NCBI GenBank assembly: GCA_002314465.1
Contig: DCGA01000082.1
Location: forward strand, 1-6,111
Origin: a bacterium UBA1790
GTDB taxonomy: Bacteria > Bacteroidota > Bacteroidia > Bacteroidales > Muribaculaceae
DNA length: 6,111 nucleotides
Reading direction: 5' to 3'
Within the stretch, counting starts at the first letter, position 1. The number at the start of each line of letters is the position of its first letter. Of this stretch, positions 6,053 to 6,111 are shown in pieces. The notes beneath the pieces were generated by a model. That model was not told where the DNA came from and made no database searches. It saw only the letters and a list, made by a program, of their open reading frames with translations. Both the position numbers and the translations under genes were made by a program.

Positions 6053-6076
6053 GTGAGGGAACGGGCGTTCCCTCAC
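6053..6076 (-). other. First 3'-UTR hairpin of the upstream gene
   Basis: GTGAGGGAAC (6053-6062) and GTTCCCTCAC (6067-6076) pair perfectly over ten bases around gggc. It lies 14 bases after the stop codon, ahead of the larger GC-rich hairpin. No T run follows. The position matches that of the hairpin at 3807-3838 behind the neighbouring gene. Confidence 0.65.
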
Positions 6077-6090
6077 GGGTGGGGAATTGG

Positions 6091-6111
6091 TTACTTGATT
6101 TCCTGGCCCAT
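6091..6111 (-). CDS. 3' end of an upstream gene, tail MGQEIK (partial)
   Basis: Only the last six codons (M-G-Q-E-I-K) and the TAA stop lie in the window. The 25 bases 6087-6111 are identical to 3850-3874, the end of the 655-residue secreted protein gene, including the stop codon and the four bases after it. Together with the two hairpins behind the stop, this indicates that the upstream gene encodes another protein with the same C-terminal tail, probably a tandem relative. The rest of the protein cannot be judged from here. Confidence 0.7.
   Translation of the reverse strand: MGQEIK

Overview
The window looks chromosomal and comes from the Bacteroidota, most likely a gut Bacteroidales of the Muribaculaceae/Prevotellaceae type (inference). 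The support is the Bacteroidota style of RimP, NusA and IF2, two promoters that fit the Bacteroidota consensus (TTG, 19-20 bases, TAnnTTTG), A/T-rich leaders without Shine-Dalgarno sequences, and a large secreted protein with a Bacteroidales-type C-terminal tail. Every gene lies on the minus strand, so transcription runs from high to low coordinates.

Positions 1-3330 hold the conserved rimP-nusA-infB cluster: its promoter (3300-3330), rimP (ribosome maturation factor), nusA (elongation/termination factor) and infB (IF2). infB runs off the left edge inside the first GTPase motif. rimP and nusA are 9 bases apart and nusA and infB 112 bases apart, with no terminator visible between them, so they probably form one operon linking ribosome assembly, transcription elongation and translation initiation.

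Positions 3337-3853 carry no gene. This gap holds a cluster of inverted and direct repeats that looks like a dispersed intergenic element (about 3405-3695), six tandem 8-bp units (3703-3750), and the 3' end of the next gene: two hairpins, the second an intrinsic terminator.

Positions 3854-5821 encode a 655-residue secreted protein that I cannot assign to a named family. It has a clear signal peptide, a probable beta-rich ectodomain and a short tail ending NIMGQEIK. It has its own promoter (5913-5942) with a perfect palindrome near the predicted start of transcription.

Positions 5943-6111 hold the promoter-upstream spacer, two more hairpins, and the last six codons of another minus-strand gene. 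That gene end matches the end of the 655-residue gene for 25 bases across the tail and stop codon, so the window probably cuts a tandem pair or array of related secreted proteins, each followed by two hairpins. I see no CRISPR array, tRNA, rRNA, intact transposase or defence system. The least explained parts are the secreted family and the structured intergenic element.
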